Shown here: positions 56,060 through 64,000 of the stretch, in pieces
Numbering within the stretch: position 1 is the stretch's first letter
How the letters are laid out: each line of letters opens with the position of its first letter
Origin: Norana najaformis
Taxonomy: Eukaryota; Annelida; Clitellata; Crassiclitellata; Hormogastridae
Reading direction: 5' to 3'
NCBI GenBank assembly: GCA_964023275.1
Contig: OZ029925.1
Location: 6,047,413 to 6,111,412, forward strand
DNA: 64,000 nt
Made by a program: the position numbers and the translations under genes
The notes under the pieces: model-generated
The model's input: the letters and a program-made list of their open reading frames with translations, nothing else
Told to the model about the DNA's origin: nothing
Databases searched by the model: none

Positions 56060-56520
56060 TCTACTAAATTTTTCTCCAATTCCCTCCGCTTTCTTCGTCT
56101 TCCTCTTTACTGCATCCCTCCACGCTCTATTCTCATTCTTCCGCTGGCCTCCATTGCCTTCTCCACCTCCTCTTCCATCCACTTCCACTCTTCTGTTCCT
56201 TTTCATTGACTTTTCTCTTCTTTTCTCTTCCTTTCCATTACATTATCTTTGCCTCCTCTCGGTTCTTTCCCTTGCACTCCCTTCTCTTCTTTTTCTTACT
56301 TTCATCTTTCTTTCCTTCATCTTCCTCCCTTCCTTCTCTTTTCTTCCTCCACCGTATCTCCCTTTTCTCTCTTCTCTTTCCTACCCTTCTTCTCTTTTTC
56401 CTTCCCTTCCTCTCTCCTCTCCTTCCATTTCTCTATCTTCTCTATCATTCCCTTCCTCTATCTTCGCTTTCTTCCTTTCCACTCCTGTTTCGCAGTTTCT
56501 ATCCTGATTCCTCTTCTTCC
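56060..56520 (+). repeat. 460-bp irregular polypyrimidine tract
   Basis: CTTCCTCTTTCTTCC-like sequence without a fixed period, with only occasional purines. All three plus-strand frames are open (Ser/Leu/Phe-rich) purely because stops need purines. Confidence 0.9.
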
Positions 56521-56529
56521 CCTTATCTA

Positions 56530-56725
56530 TCTTCCAGATCGGATTAAAACACCACCCACCTTGGCCTTCTGACTGCCTGCCTGCCTGACTCTTGGATCTT
56601 GACCTGGAACCGAACCCTTTTGCCTGTCGATTTTGTTTTGACTGAGCGACTGTAAATAAACTGGCTCCCGCGACTTAGCTTTCGTTGAGCGCTGTGGAAA
56701 TCTTGAGATTACAATTACCAGCTTA
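56530..56725 (-). mobile_element. SINE family B copy
   Basis: ACACCACCCACCTTGGCC, GCCTGCCTGCCTGACTCTTG, GATCTTGACCTGGAACCGAA, CGATTTTGTTTTGACTGAGC, GGCTCCCGCGACTTAGCTTT and CGTTGAGCGCTGTGGAAATC, followed by GATTACAATTACC. Confidence 0.85.
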
Positions 56726-56979
56726 TACAACGGCGCTACTAGTATATGGGATAAGTCCGCAAGGGCCACCTTGTCTGATCCTTTCCGGTGAGAGTCAGGT
56801 TCCAGAGCGGATCAAGCCGAGGTAGAGAACATGGTGCTAAATCGATTGTGCCGCTGGTCATATGATGGTGTATGAGAGGATTATGCGCTTTGTTATATAG
56901 TCAGCAGTTGATTGATGTTCAAATGTTTAAATAGCCGGTTAATTGGCCTGGCCATTTATTAGACCTTGAACGACAGGTA

Positions 56980-56996
56980 ATTGACTGACTGACTGA

Positions 56997-57032
<36 letters not shown>

Positions 57033-57192
57033 GTGAGCGAGCGAGCGAGTGAGCGAGCGAGCGAGTGAGCGAGTGAGCGAGTAAGCGAGTGAGTGAGTGA
57101 GCGAGCGAGTGAGTGAATGAGTGAGTGAGTGAGTGGCTGGCTGGCTGACTGACTGACTGACTGACTGACTGACTGACTGACTGGCTGACTGA
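56980..57192. repeat. (GACT)/(GGCT)/(GAGC) tetranucleotide array
   Basis: Phased switches between GACT, GGCT, GAGC/GAGT blocks and back, about 70 bp upstream of the next exon's acceptor. Confidence 0.97.
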
Positions 57193-57261
57193 TTTTTTCA
57201 TTTATCTGCCTAATGGCGATTTTGATCATCACTTTCACTGAAGCCTCTCCTTGCGTTTCAG

Positions 57262-57837
57262 TTGCTTCGACCTCACACCAGCACCATCAACACCATCACC
57301 AACTCGTCTTTACCAGTCCACGAGAGCGAGGAAACGAAACTAAAGACCCTTGCGACGGAAGAAGACAGCGTCCAAGTCCCGTCAGAAGAGGCATTCCTCC
57401 TTGTCGTTCGCGAGAACGTATCCTCCATCGTGGATGACGTCCTGGCCGGATGCTCGTGGACGCTGCGACTGACGGACATTGTTCTACTACAGGACGAGTG
57501 TTACATCACCCCTCTACACGATCTACTACGTCACACAGACCGCGGAACCCTCAACTCGCTGTATGTAGTCGACTGTCGACCGCAGCTCGAAGAGGACGAC
57601 ATATTCGCTGGAGTTCGGCTGAAAACCCTAGTGCTTTCGAACACTCACCTGCGCCGTCTGCCGACGAGTCTGTTTCTTATGGAAGGTCTCGAGGTGCTGA
57701 AGGTGGACCGGAACAGCCTCGAGGAGATTTCGGAGGACCTCGTCCGGTTGAAGAACCTGCATACGTTTTGCTGTGATAGACAGAGTCCGAGATTGAGGAT
57801 GCTGCCCAACTGCATTGGGAAGATGAACCACATCCAG
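57262..57837 (+). CDS. Roco-family protein, leucine-rich-repeat exon
   Basis: A 192-codon exon from acceptor TTGCGTTTCAG (exon starts LLRPHTST) to donor GTATGG at 57838, phase 0 both sides. The first half is an acidic linker (EESETKLKTLATEED-like, LLVVRENVSSIVDDVLAG). From about 57600 it runs into leucine-rich repeats: RLKTLVLSNTHLRRLP, GLEVLKVDRNSLEEIS, NLHTFCCDRQSPRLRMLP and CIGKMNHIQ. The last repeat is completed by the next exon (ILSISNNRLEDI), which fixes the splice. The open frame has no ATG near its start, so it is an internal exon. Confidence 0.88.
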
Positions 57838-57894
57838 GTATGGGGTCGGTCGAAGAGCTCAAGGATTCATAACGATGCGACACGGTGTCCAATT

Positions 57895-58055
57895 TTTTGA
57901 GCGCTCGCTATGTAACGCGAAGAGTACGGGTTCGAGCCCCCCCCCCCCCCCCCGGAGACCCTGGCTGCATAGGGACCCTGAGCAAAATTGCTCAGCGCCA
58001 TTATTGAATGCTTTGTCGTTATATAGTCGCGCTTAATAAATGCAGAAATAAAAAA
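57895..58055 (+). mobile_element. SINE family D copy with a 17-C run in the B box
   Basis: GTAACGCGAAGAGTACGGGT, then TTCGAG followed by 17 C residues (57937-57953), then GGAGACCCTGGCTGCATAGG, GACCCTGAGCAAAATTGCTC and TTAATAAATGCAGAAATAAA. The expected B-box is GGTTCGAxCC. Confidence 0.83.
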
Positions 58056-58394
58056 ACTCATTTTATCTTGTGCATTACAATTACAGCGCTATCCTCTTCA
58101 GTGTTCTGCGTTGTTTGCTACGGAACTGGCGCTATAGAAGTATGCATATTATTATTAGTTAATCATATTAATTTTTTGCCATGAGTGTGAAATTTAATCC
58201 CAAGCTTTGCGATGGCCTTAGAGTATCTGATGCTAAATGATTGAACTTGGCTTTTTTTGGACACAATTACAAAGAAACCAATTAAAACTTCTATATTCAC
58301 AAAACAGCTAACGCGGCTGCTTGTGGTTACGAGATTTCAAATGATTTCAAGTTAATTTTGTAATAGCACAGTACATAAATTGCTTCTGTAAAAA

Positions 58395-58900
58395 GTAATA
58401 GTTAGTAACTTCTAATACGCTGGTGTCTAATGCCCAAGGCGCATCAAAGCCAAGTAGCAATCAAGTCAATTTACAGAAGGTCAGCCCATAAGACAGAGAG
58501 GCAGCCTATGTTGGTAAAGCAAATAGAAAAAGGTAAGTTTTAAGTTGAGAATTAAATGATACAAGCGACTGGGCAGAACGAACAGACACATGGACGGCGT
58601 TCCAGAATTTAGGTCCTGAAACAAGAAGAAGCCCATTCATCAAGAGCAGTTCTAGTCCTAGGTACGACCAGAGAAAGACAGATGGCCTTGCGGAAAGTTG
58701 GTAAATCTGGGGAATAAGGACTGATTTTACGGATTGTGGTTGGCCGGAGTTCAATGTTTTATCAACTTAAGTTCCAACCTAAAATCCCAATCCTTTGCTG
58801 AGTAGGAAGCCAGTGCTAGGATTTGAGCACAGGGATAATATGCTCATGTTTTGAAGTCCTTGTTATGGCTCTAGCGAAGGAGTTCTGAACTCTTTTCTGA
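58395..58900 (-). mobile_element. L2/CR1-like LINE 3' end
   Basis: Minus strand 58506-58754 reads VSGPKFWNAVHVSVRSAQSL and VSFNSQLKTYLFLFALPT, the GPxxWN...FxxxLKTxLF tail. The terminal block TAACTTCTAATACGCTGGTG to CAAGTCAATTTACAGAAGGT recurs at 63757. Confidence 0.75.
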
Positions 58901-59127
58901 GCTTTCTTTATCGCTCGTCACTATAAATTTAACAGGTCTATGGTGTTGTAAATCCACATATCTTATCTATATTTTGCACCTTGTTATTCTCTTTTTTTCT
59001 CAAACCATATGGCGGCTTACATATATGTTTTGATTTATCTGATATTTTGCAAGCTTCTTCGAACCCGTTAACGTGTTGAACTTCACTGAAACCATCCAAT
59101 TTACAAAGCTCTCTTGCCCACTTGTAG

Positions 59128-62100
59128 ATACTCTCCATTAGCAATAACCGCCTCGAGGACATTTCGTGGGTGGCGTCGATGACCTCTTTGCGGACATTCT
59201 ACTGCGACCGAAATCGCATCGCCCGCCTACCGCCGGCGATGGCCAACCTCAGAGACCTCATGGACCTCGACGTCAGTCACAACCGCCTGCTCTTTATCCC
59301 GGCTGCCTTCAGCGACCTCATCTTGCGCCTCTACCGTTTCAGCTACTACAACGTGACGCTCCGACCGCGGCATGTCCTTCACGACCAAACGCAGCTCCTT
59401 GCACACCTCGAACTCGAGCATTTTCTTGACCAGACCGTGTCGAGGTCATCCGTGCGAGACGTCACCGTGGCCGTCGTCGGCGAGTCTGGATGCGGTAAGA
59501 CGACCCTGACCGATGCCTTCAACCTTCAGTTAGCCCCGCCGAAAATCGGCGGACATACAGAGCTTCTTCAGTCTTTCGTCGCCGACGCGTTGGTTTGCGA
59601 TGGTGGGGAACCGCGATTCCTCAGCGCCATCGAGCTGTCGAAAGGCGTCATGGACATGTTTAGCCGGAACCTCAGCGTCGATCTGTACCTCCTCGCAGTC
59701 GATCTGACAGCCATCCAGCCGCACAACGGGTGCCAGCATCTCTTCGCTCGGCACGTCAACCGCATCCAGATGTGGCTGCAGGCTCTTTACGAGCTATCGC
59801 CTGAAACACCGGTGATCCTCGTAGGCACACACGCCGATCAGGTACGCTCGGCATCGCTCGGAGACGTCTGGAACATCATCGAGCACCTGCTTGACCACGG
59901 AAGACCGCACCATGCCAGGCGATTCGCTGACAGCCGCGTCCCAAACTGCCTGCTCTGCTCTCCGCGACATCTAGCCGTGAGGCGCACACTGGCCAAGGGG
60001 CACCGAACACCTGGCAGTGGAGGGTCTGGCTCTCTAGGATTCGTAGACCTGTCGCTGGGGCTTTCGGAGCCCACCGCCAACGGACACGTTCCGCTGGAAG
60101 AACACCAGCCTTCTGGAAGGCACAGGTTTCCACACGTGGTGGGTTACTACGAAGTGGAAGGTAAGAAGCATTCTAAGAACACGCGGAAGACAAGCGCTAG
60201 CGTGGAACAGCTGAAAGAAGCCGTCGTCCGTCTATCCTCCTTTCACCATCAGCAATACAAAATACCTCGAAGCTGGGTTGCGTTTATCCGTCAGGCTGTA
60301 TCGTCCGCCATCGACGATGCAGCTTCGCCTGGAATGCCCTTCCTTTTCTACGACAAGGTCAAGTCGCTATCGAAGAGTTGCGACGTGGTGCCAACGCATA
60401 TCCAGCATATGCTGCACTACTTCCACCGTCGCGGTAAGGTTGTCTACTTTGGCTCGGACGACATTCTCTCCCACATGGTGGTAGTCAACACCCAATGGTT
60501 CATCCAGCGACTCGGTCAGGTCATGGACGTACACTTGACCAGTCGATGCACCACTTCGGAGATCCTTCAGCTTCTCGTCGACAAGGATGTTGATGAACGG
60601 CTGTTGAAGATGGCTTCCGGTCAAGACCAGCAGCAGCCACCCGTGCTGAGCGCAAGGTGGCTGCTGAGTGCTCTGCAAAAGCTTGAAATGTGCATTGTGC
60701 TTCAGGGCGACGGAGACGACCGTCTGTTCCTCCTGCCCAACCTTCTCGAATACGGGGCTCCGAGCCACGACGTCTGGCCGGACAATCCCGAGTGGGAAGA
60801 GAAGCAGATCACGTGCGACTTCGCCATTCGGTCGTTGAAGCCGGGCCTCTTCAGCGACCTGATCCTACGGATAAACCGCGAGGGAAGACGCCACCTGCGG
60901 ATCGTTCCCGATCCCGTCCCCGTCTTCCTGTCACACCACATCGTCTTCTTCTCCGCTTTCGACCAGGCCGGCTGCGAGGACTGCTACAACTTCCGTCGGC
61001 GGCTGCGTTCCAAGCAGCGAAACGAGGACCTCGAGACGGCCGATGACGTCCTGCACAAGGTTCACGTGATGTTTCATGCTCGGATGGACGCCGTTCGCGT
61101 CCAGGTGCGCGGGATCAGTCCATGCTGCACGATGAAGGCCGTCCTCAACTTCCTCGAGCTGTTTCTCGACGATCTTCCGGAAGAAGACTACGAAACATCG
61201 TCAGATGGCGCCAGTCTCAGTTCCCAAACAACGAGCAGCGTCAGTCCAAGCGCCAGCGTCCTATATAGCTCTGATGGTCACGGGAGCTTCGGGAGTCTGT
61301 CGCACGGATCGGAGGACGACGACGAGCGAGACCTCTTCCTGCTGTGTCCCAAGTGCGTCCTGCTGCGCCACTCCCATCCGGGAAGAATCGCCTACCACTG
61401 CCTGTCGCCGAAACGCAAAGCCATCTGCCGCAAGTGGCAGAACTTCGGCACCTGGAGTCGGGCAACGTTTGGCGGCGACTACCGATTCAGCAGTGTCATC
61501 GAGGTTCCGCCGACGGCCAGTCTGACGATGCTCCCGGACTACGAGCACCCGCGTCTCGTGCTGATCCTACCACCGAGTCCAACCGTCTCGAACAAGGACT
61601 GGTACATGTTCTCACGGATGAAGTTTCTAGAGGGGTTCGAAGTGCACTTCCTGTGTGAGTACACCGGGTTCTGGCATGTGACCGAAGACGCAGGCTTCCG
61701 GTTGAACCAGTCGGCCCAGTTCACCAAGACGGTCGGCAACCAACTTCCGGTCCTTCTGAACCTCGCGCTGCCGTTCATCCAGACCATACAGGGGATCCCG
61801 GAGCACGCCAACAACAGTCGGCTGGTGGTTCCTGTCGTGGCCGACCTCATCAAAGTGTACGATTACCTGCGCAGCGTGGACCCGCACATCCACGACATCT
61901 ACCACTGGCTGTCGAAGAACAAGGACCGCGTCGTCAACATGCTGACCAAGGTCCTTGCTGCGGCCGGTGACGGAATGCCCGACCTCTACTTCAAGGTCAA
62001 CAACTCCATCAATGCGCATGCCATCTTCCATGCCCCCTCGTCGGCAAACCGCTGCCACCTGGCCAAATACCTGCACATCGATGCCACTTCAGGGAGGTTC

Positions 62101-62187
62101 GGCTCGCTGAGGCCACTCTACGTCGAGCGGGAGATCCGCTGGGTGTGCGAGGCACACTATGAGGAACTCCGAAGTGTCCCAATCTAA
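59128..62187 (+). CDS. Roco-family GTPase (ANK-LRR-ROC-COR), terminal exon
   Basis: Terminal 1019-codon exon beginning ILSISNNRLEDI (phase 0 after CTTGTAG) and ending ELRSVPI with TAA at 62185-62187. Order: two more LRRs to about 59310 (LRTFYCDRNRIARLP, LMDLDVSHNRLLFIP); a ROC GTPase domain with P-loop GESGCGKTT (59479-59505) and G4-like GTHADQ (59824-59841); a COR domain (about 60235-61000: KIPRSWVAFIRQA, VVVNTQWFIQRLGQVMD, LFLLPNLLEYG); a Ser-rich acidic linker (61201-61332); a CPKC...H...C stretch (from 61345); and a long C-terminal region (HFLCEYTGFWHVTEDAGF) like that of other invertebrate Roco proteins. No kinase, WD40 or death domain follows. The DxxG switch II is not canonical; CDGGEPRF (about 59597) may stand in for it. 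Roco proteins are GTP-regulated dimeric scaffolds. Closest architecture: MFHAS1/LRRK-like with ankyrin repeats. Confidence 0.93.
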   Translation: MLSISNNRLEDISWVASMTSLRTFYCDRNRIARLPPAMANLRDLMDLDVSHNRLLFIPAAFSDLILRLYRFSYYNVTLRPRHVLHDQTQLLAHLELEHFLDQTVSRSSVRDVTVAVVGESGCGKTTLTDAFNLQLAPPKIGGHTELLQSFVADALVCDGGEPRFLSAIELSKGVMDMFSRNLSVDLYLLAVDLTAIQPHNGCQHLFARHVNRIQMWLQALYELSPETPVILVGTHADQVRSASLGDVWNIIEHLLDHGRPHHARRFADSRVPNCLLCSPRHLAVRRTLAKGHRTPGSGGSGSLGFVDLSLGLSEPTANGHVPLEEHQPSGRHRFPHVVGYYEVEGKKHSKNTRKTSASVEQLKEAVVRLSSFHHQQYKIPRSWVAFIRQAVSSAIDDAASPGMPFLFYDKVKSLSKSCDVVPTHIQHMLHYFHRRGKVVYFGSDDILSHMVVVNTQWFIQRLGQVMDVHLTSRCTTSEILQLLVDKDVDERLLKMASGQDQQQPPVLSARWLLSALQKLEMCIVLQGDGDDRLFLLPNLLEYGAPSHDVWPDNPEWEEKQITCDFAIRSLKPGLFSDLILRINREGRRHLRIVPDPVPVFLSHHIVFFSAFDQAGCEDCYNFRRRLRSKQRNEDLETADDVLHKVHVMFHARMDAVRVQVRGISPCCTMKAVLNFLELFLDDLPEEDYETSSDGASLSSQTTSSVSPSASVLYSSDGHGSFGSLSHGSEDDDERDLFLLCPKCVLLRHSHPGRIAYHCLSPKRKAICRKWQNFGTWSRATFGGDYRFSSVIEVPPTASLTMLPDYEHPRLVLILPPSPTVSNKDWYMFSRMKFLEGFEVHFLCEYTGFWHVTEDAGFRLNQSAQFTKTVGNQLPVLLNLALPFIQTIQGIPEHANNSRLVVPVVADLIKVYDYLRSVDPHIHDIYHWLSKNKDRVVNMLTKVLAAAGDGMPDLYFKVNNSINAHAIFHAPSSANRCHLAKYLHIDATSGRFGSLRPLYVEREIRWVCEAHYEELRSVPI

Positions 62188-63215
62188 GAAGAGGAGGTAC
62201 GAGCAACACCCTACAACAGGACTGCTTTCCAAATGGTCCACTTGCTTGGCTGGAACCAGTTGCTGCAATTGCTCAACAGGCAACAGTAAAACTGGGTGTT
62301 GAAGCCCTACTGTTGGGGACCACAGAAATGGTTATTGTGACAGACTGACCCTCAACAATTACAGTAGAAGATCGTTAAGAATTGGCGGGATTGGTACAAT
62401 TGATCGACCAGTAACTGCTGGTTATAATGAGAGGTCTTCAACAATATACCGGATCTGTGAACAGGCGTAACAGGTGGTATTAATAAGAGATCTCAACAAT
62501 GCACTTGATTGGTGCAGTATATCGACCAGCAATTGATAAACTGGTTGGCAACCCCTGCTTCTAACACTGGTGATCCAACAGGTTGCTGGAACCACTTAGA
62601 GCTAAAGCATCGGAATAGGTTTTCACAAAATTTCCGTTTTAAATGTTGGTATGGTACTTTGATGCCGGCCAATTCGGCTGGTCACGGATGAACGGATTGC
62701 TTTATAGGCTTGATTCACAAAAGCGGAACACTTGCAGCAGTAGAAATCGGCTTAAAAGCCTCTTTTATTCAGTAGCTCAAACAATTCAACCTCTCCTCTT
62801 ACAGCGATAGGCCCTGCTTTCGTTTCAAACGTTCGAAACGGTATGTGGCCGTAAAGAAAAGCAATAATTTAACAAAATTATTTTAATGACAAACTTTATT
62901 ATAGATTTAAGTTTATTTATGCTGAGACATAATTTCAGTGTAAGAAGAAAATATAGCCATGGATTATGTGGCTTGTTGAGGACATTCCGAGCATTAATAT
63001 AGCGCCGTTTAAAACATCTAAGAGAGGTCAGTTGTGAAACGCTGGCAGAAACGCTGATCTAGATGAAGGCTGGTGCAGGCTGATGGTTATTTCCACTTGA
63101 ACCGCATCCATTACGTGGTTGCACAAGCAACCTAAATAGATTGTAATTGTAATCACAGTTTAATTAACGTATATTTGTATATATTTACTCCATATACTAA
63201 TATATATTAAATAAA
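62188..63215 (+). other. 3' flank of Roco gene, probable 3' UTR
   Basis: No further coding domain seen. First good poly(A) signals are overlapping AATAAA at 63210-63215 and 63214-63219. The TAATATAGCGCCGTTTAAAACATC signature at 62996 marks a decayed SINE/LINE end. CAACAATT-type short repeats at 62340-62540. Confidence 0.5.
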
Positions 63216-63579
63216 TAAATATAGAGGTATCACACTTTTAAATCGTCTCTGTAGATACTCCTTAGATGATTGTTCCAGCAGTTCAAGGGTCTTTCGACTG
63301 AAGCACAGAGGCGACCGCAGCAATCAGAAACAGAATACACGTCATGTAATAATGATAGCATATATATAGGCATAAACATCTATTTAGGTTAATATCTACA
63401 TGTAAACGAGAAAATGAAGAAATTTGCTTCGTAGATTATATATAATAGTAGGGAACACATGAAGAACTATTTGTCTTATTTTTACGTATTGTGTATCGAA
63501 AAACAACAGCTGGACGTTTAGTCTTTGAGTTGTCTTTCAGCTGTGAACAGAAAATCTCGCGGAATTATTTACCTTTATC
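63216..63579. other. Intergenic, no gene recognised
   Basis: AT-rich sequence without recognisable features. Confidence 0.45.
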
Positions 63580-63755
63580 ATTTGTGCTTTTACTAAGCGC
63601 CATATCATTAGTTAATGACTAAGCATCAATCTATGCCGCGGAGCAATTGTGAATGAAGGACTTGCTCAGGATCCCGACACAGTAACTGTCTCAGAGGAAG
63701 CCGAACCCGTACTCCGCGTTATAAGCCGAGCGATCTGACCAATCGACTACCGTAA
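63580..63755 (-). mobile_element. SINE family D copy
   Basis: GCTTTTACTAAGCGCCATAT, GACTAAGCATCAATCTATGC, GAGCAATTGTGAATGAAGGA, CCGAACCCGTACTCCGCGTT and GACCAATCGACTACCG. Confidence 0.85.
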
Positions 63756-63756
63756 T

Positions 63757-63885
63757 TGCAGTTAGTAACTTCTAACACGCCGGTGTCTAATGCACAAGGC
63801 ATCAACCGATAGCGCACCAAAGCCAAGCCGTAATCTAGTCAATATCCAAAAGGTCCGTCCACAAGACAACCTATGGGGAAAAAGC
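63757..63885 (-). mobile_element. L2/CR1-like LINE 3'-terminal fragment
   Basis: GTTAGTAACTTCTAACACGC, CGGTGTCTAATGCACAAGGC, CACCAAAGCCAAGCCG and AAGGTCCGTCCACAAGACAA match the terminal block of the 58.4-kb copy. Confidence 0.7.
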
Positions 63886-63899
63886 AAAAGTGATGAAGT

Positions 63900-63990
63900 A
63901 AATAACACGATAAATTCATTGAAAAATGAGCAGGATCGAGGCCATACGGTCGCTTCCGAAAAACAGAGTACATTTACACTTACATCGCGA
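63900..63990 (+). mobile_element. SINE family A 3' fragment
   Basis: ACACGATAAATTCATTGAAA, AATGAGCAGGATCGAGGCCA, TACGGTCGCTTCCGAAAAAC and GTACATTTACACTTACAT. Confidence 0.78.
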
Positions 63991-64000
63991 TTACTGTGGT

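Larger units (their letters stand above)
51281..57261 (+). other. Roco intron (6 kb), repeat-filled
   Basis: From perfect donor GTGAGT to acceptor CTTGCGTTTCAG. Contains a short tandem duplication, a 29-bp minisatellite, CATC, ATAC, TTCC and GACT/GCGA arrays, and SINE copies of families B and D. A further small exon hidden inside cannot be excluded. Confidence 0.6.
57838..59127 (+). other. Roco intron within the LRR domain (1.29 kb)
   Basis: From GTATGG donor to a strong acceptor CTCTTGCCCACTTGTAG. Interrupts an LRR unit. Contains a SINE family D copy and an L2/CR1-like LINE tail. Confidence 0.85.

Noticed and set aside
56049..56507. 152-codon hydrophobic Ser/Leu/Phe frame in the polypyrimidine tract
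   Set aside because: All three plus frames are open there because stops need purines; no conserved motif.

Overview
Organism and overall character. This is a eukaryotic nuclear window, and the gene content points to an invertebrate animal or a close holozoan relative. The reasons are short exons with GT/AG introns, an FGFR1OP2/SIKE gene (STRIPAK complex), an ankyrin-LRR-ROC-COR Roco protein, L2/CR1-, Jockey- and RTE-like LINE debris, and several tRNA-derived SINE families. A complete Anp1/Mnn9/Van1-type glycosyltransferase, best known from fungi, would fit a sponge or another early-branching lineage, but the species cannot be named from this sequence. The window is gene-poor and very rich in simple repeats; most long open frames are microsatellite translations.

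Layout. 1-1743 (minus): the 5' half of an FGFR1OP2/SIKE gene, three phase-0 coding exons at 1609-1743, 1085-1162 and 406-582; the rest lies off the left edge. 4718-6184 (minus): an intronless type II membrane glycosyltransferase of the Anp1/Mnn9/Van1 family. 6.2-48 kb: a gene desert made of SINEs, LINE 3' ends (one long Jockey-like copy at 16.9-19.2 kb; one REL-endonuclease-type LINE at 26.5-27.8 kb), a hAT-like MITE with a perfect 8-bp target duplication (8592-9144), a Ty3/Gypsy integrase scrap, satellites and minisatellites (88/135-bp higher-order satellite at 19.2-19.8 kb; 29-bp arrays at 14.4, 41.9 and 52.2 kb), fold-back AT-rich palindromes (22.6 and 46.7-47.1 kb) and a 380-bp GATA array. 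48141-62187 (plus): the 3' part of a Roco gene spread over at least four exons (48141-48251, 51158-51280, 57262-57837, 59128-62187), all joined at phase 0. Its introns are filled with repeats. 62.2-64 kb: 3' flank and more SINE/LINE tails.

How the genes relate. The three genes look like independent housekeeping or signalling genes, with no sign of an operon or a shared pathway. FGFR1OP2/SIKE is a coiled-coil adaptor of the striatin-PP2A (STRIPAK) complex. The glycosyltransferase is a Golgi-type sugar transferase. The Roco protein is a large GTPase scaffold with ankyrin and leucine-rich repeats, and no kinase follows it before its stop codon. All functional statements rest on motif recognition by eye; no database search was run.
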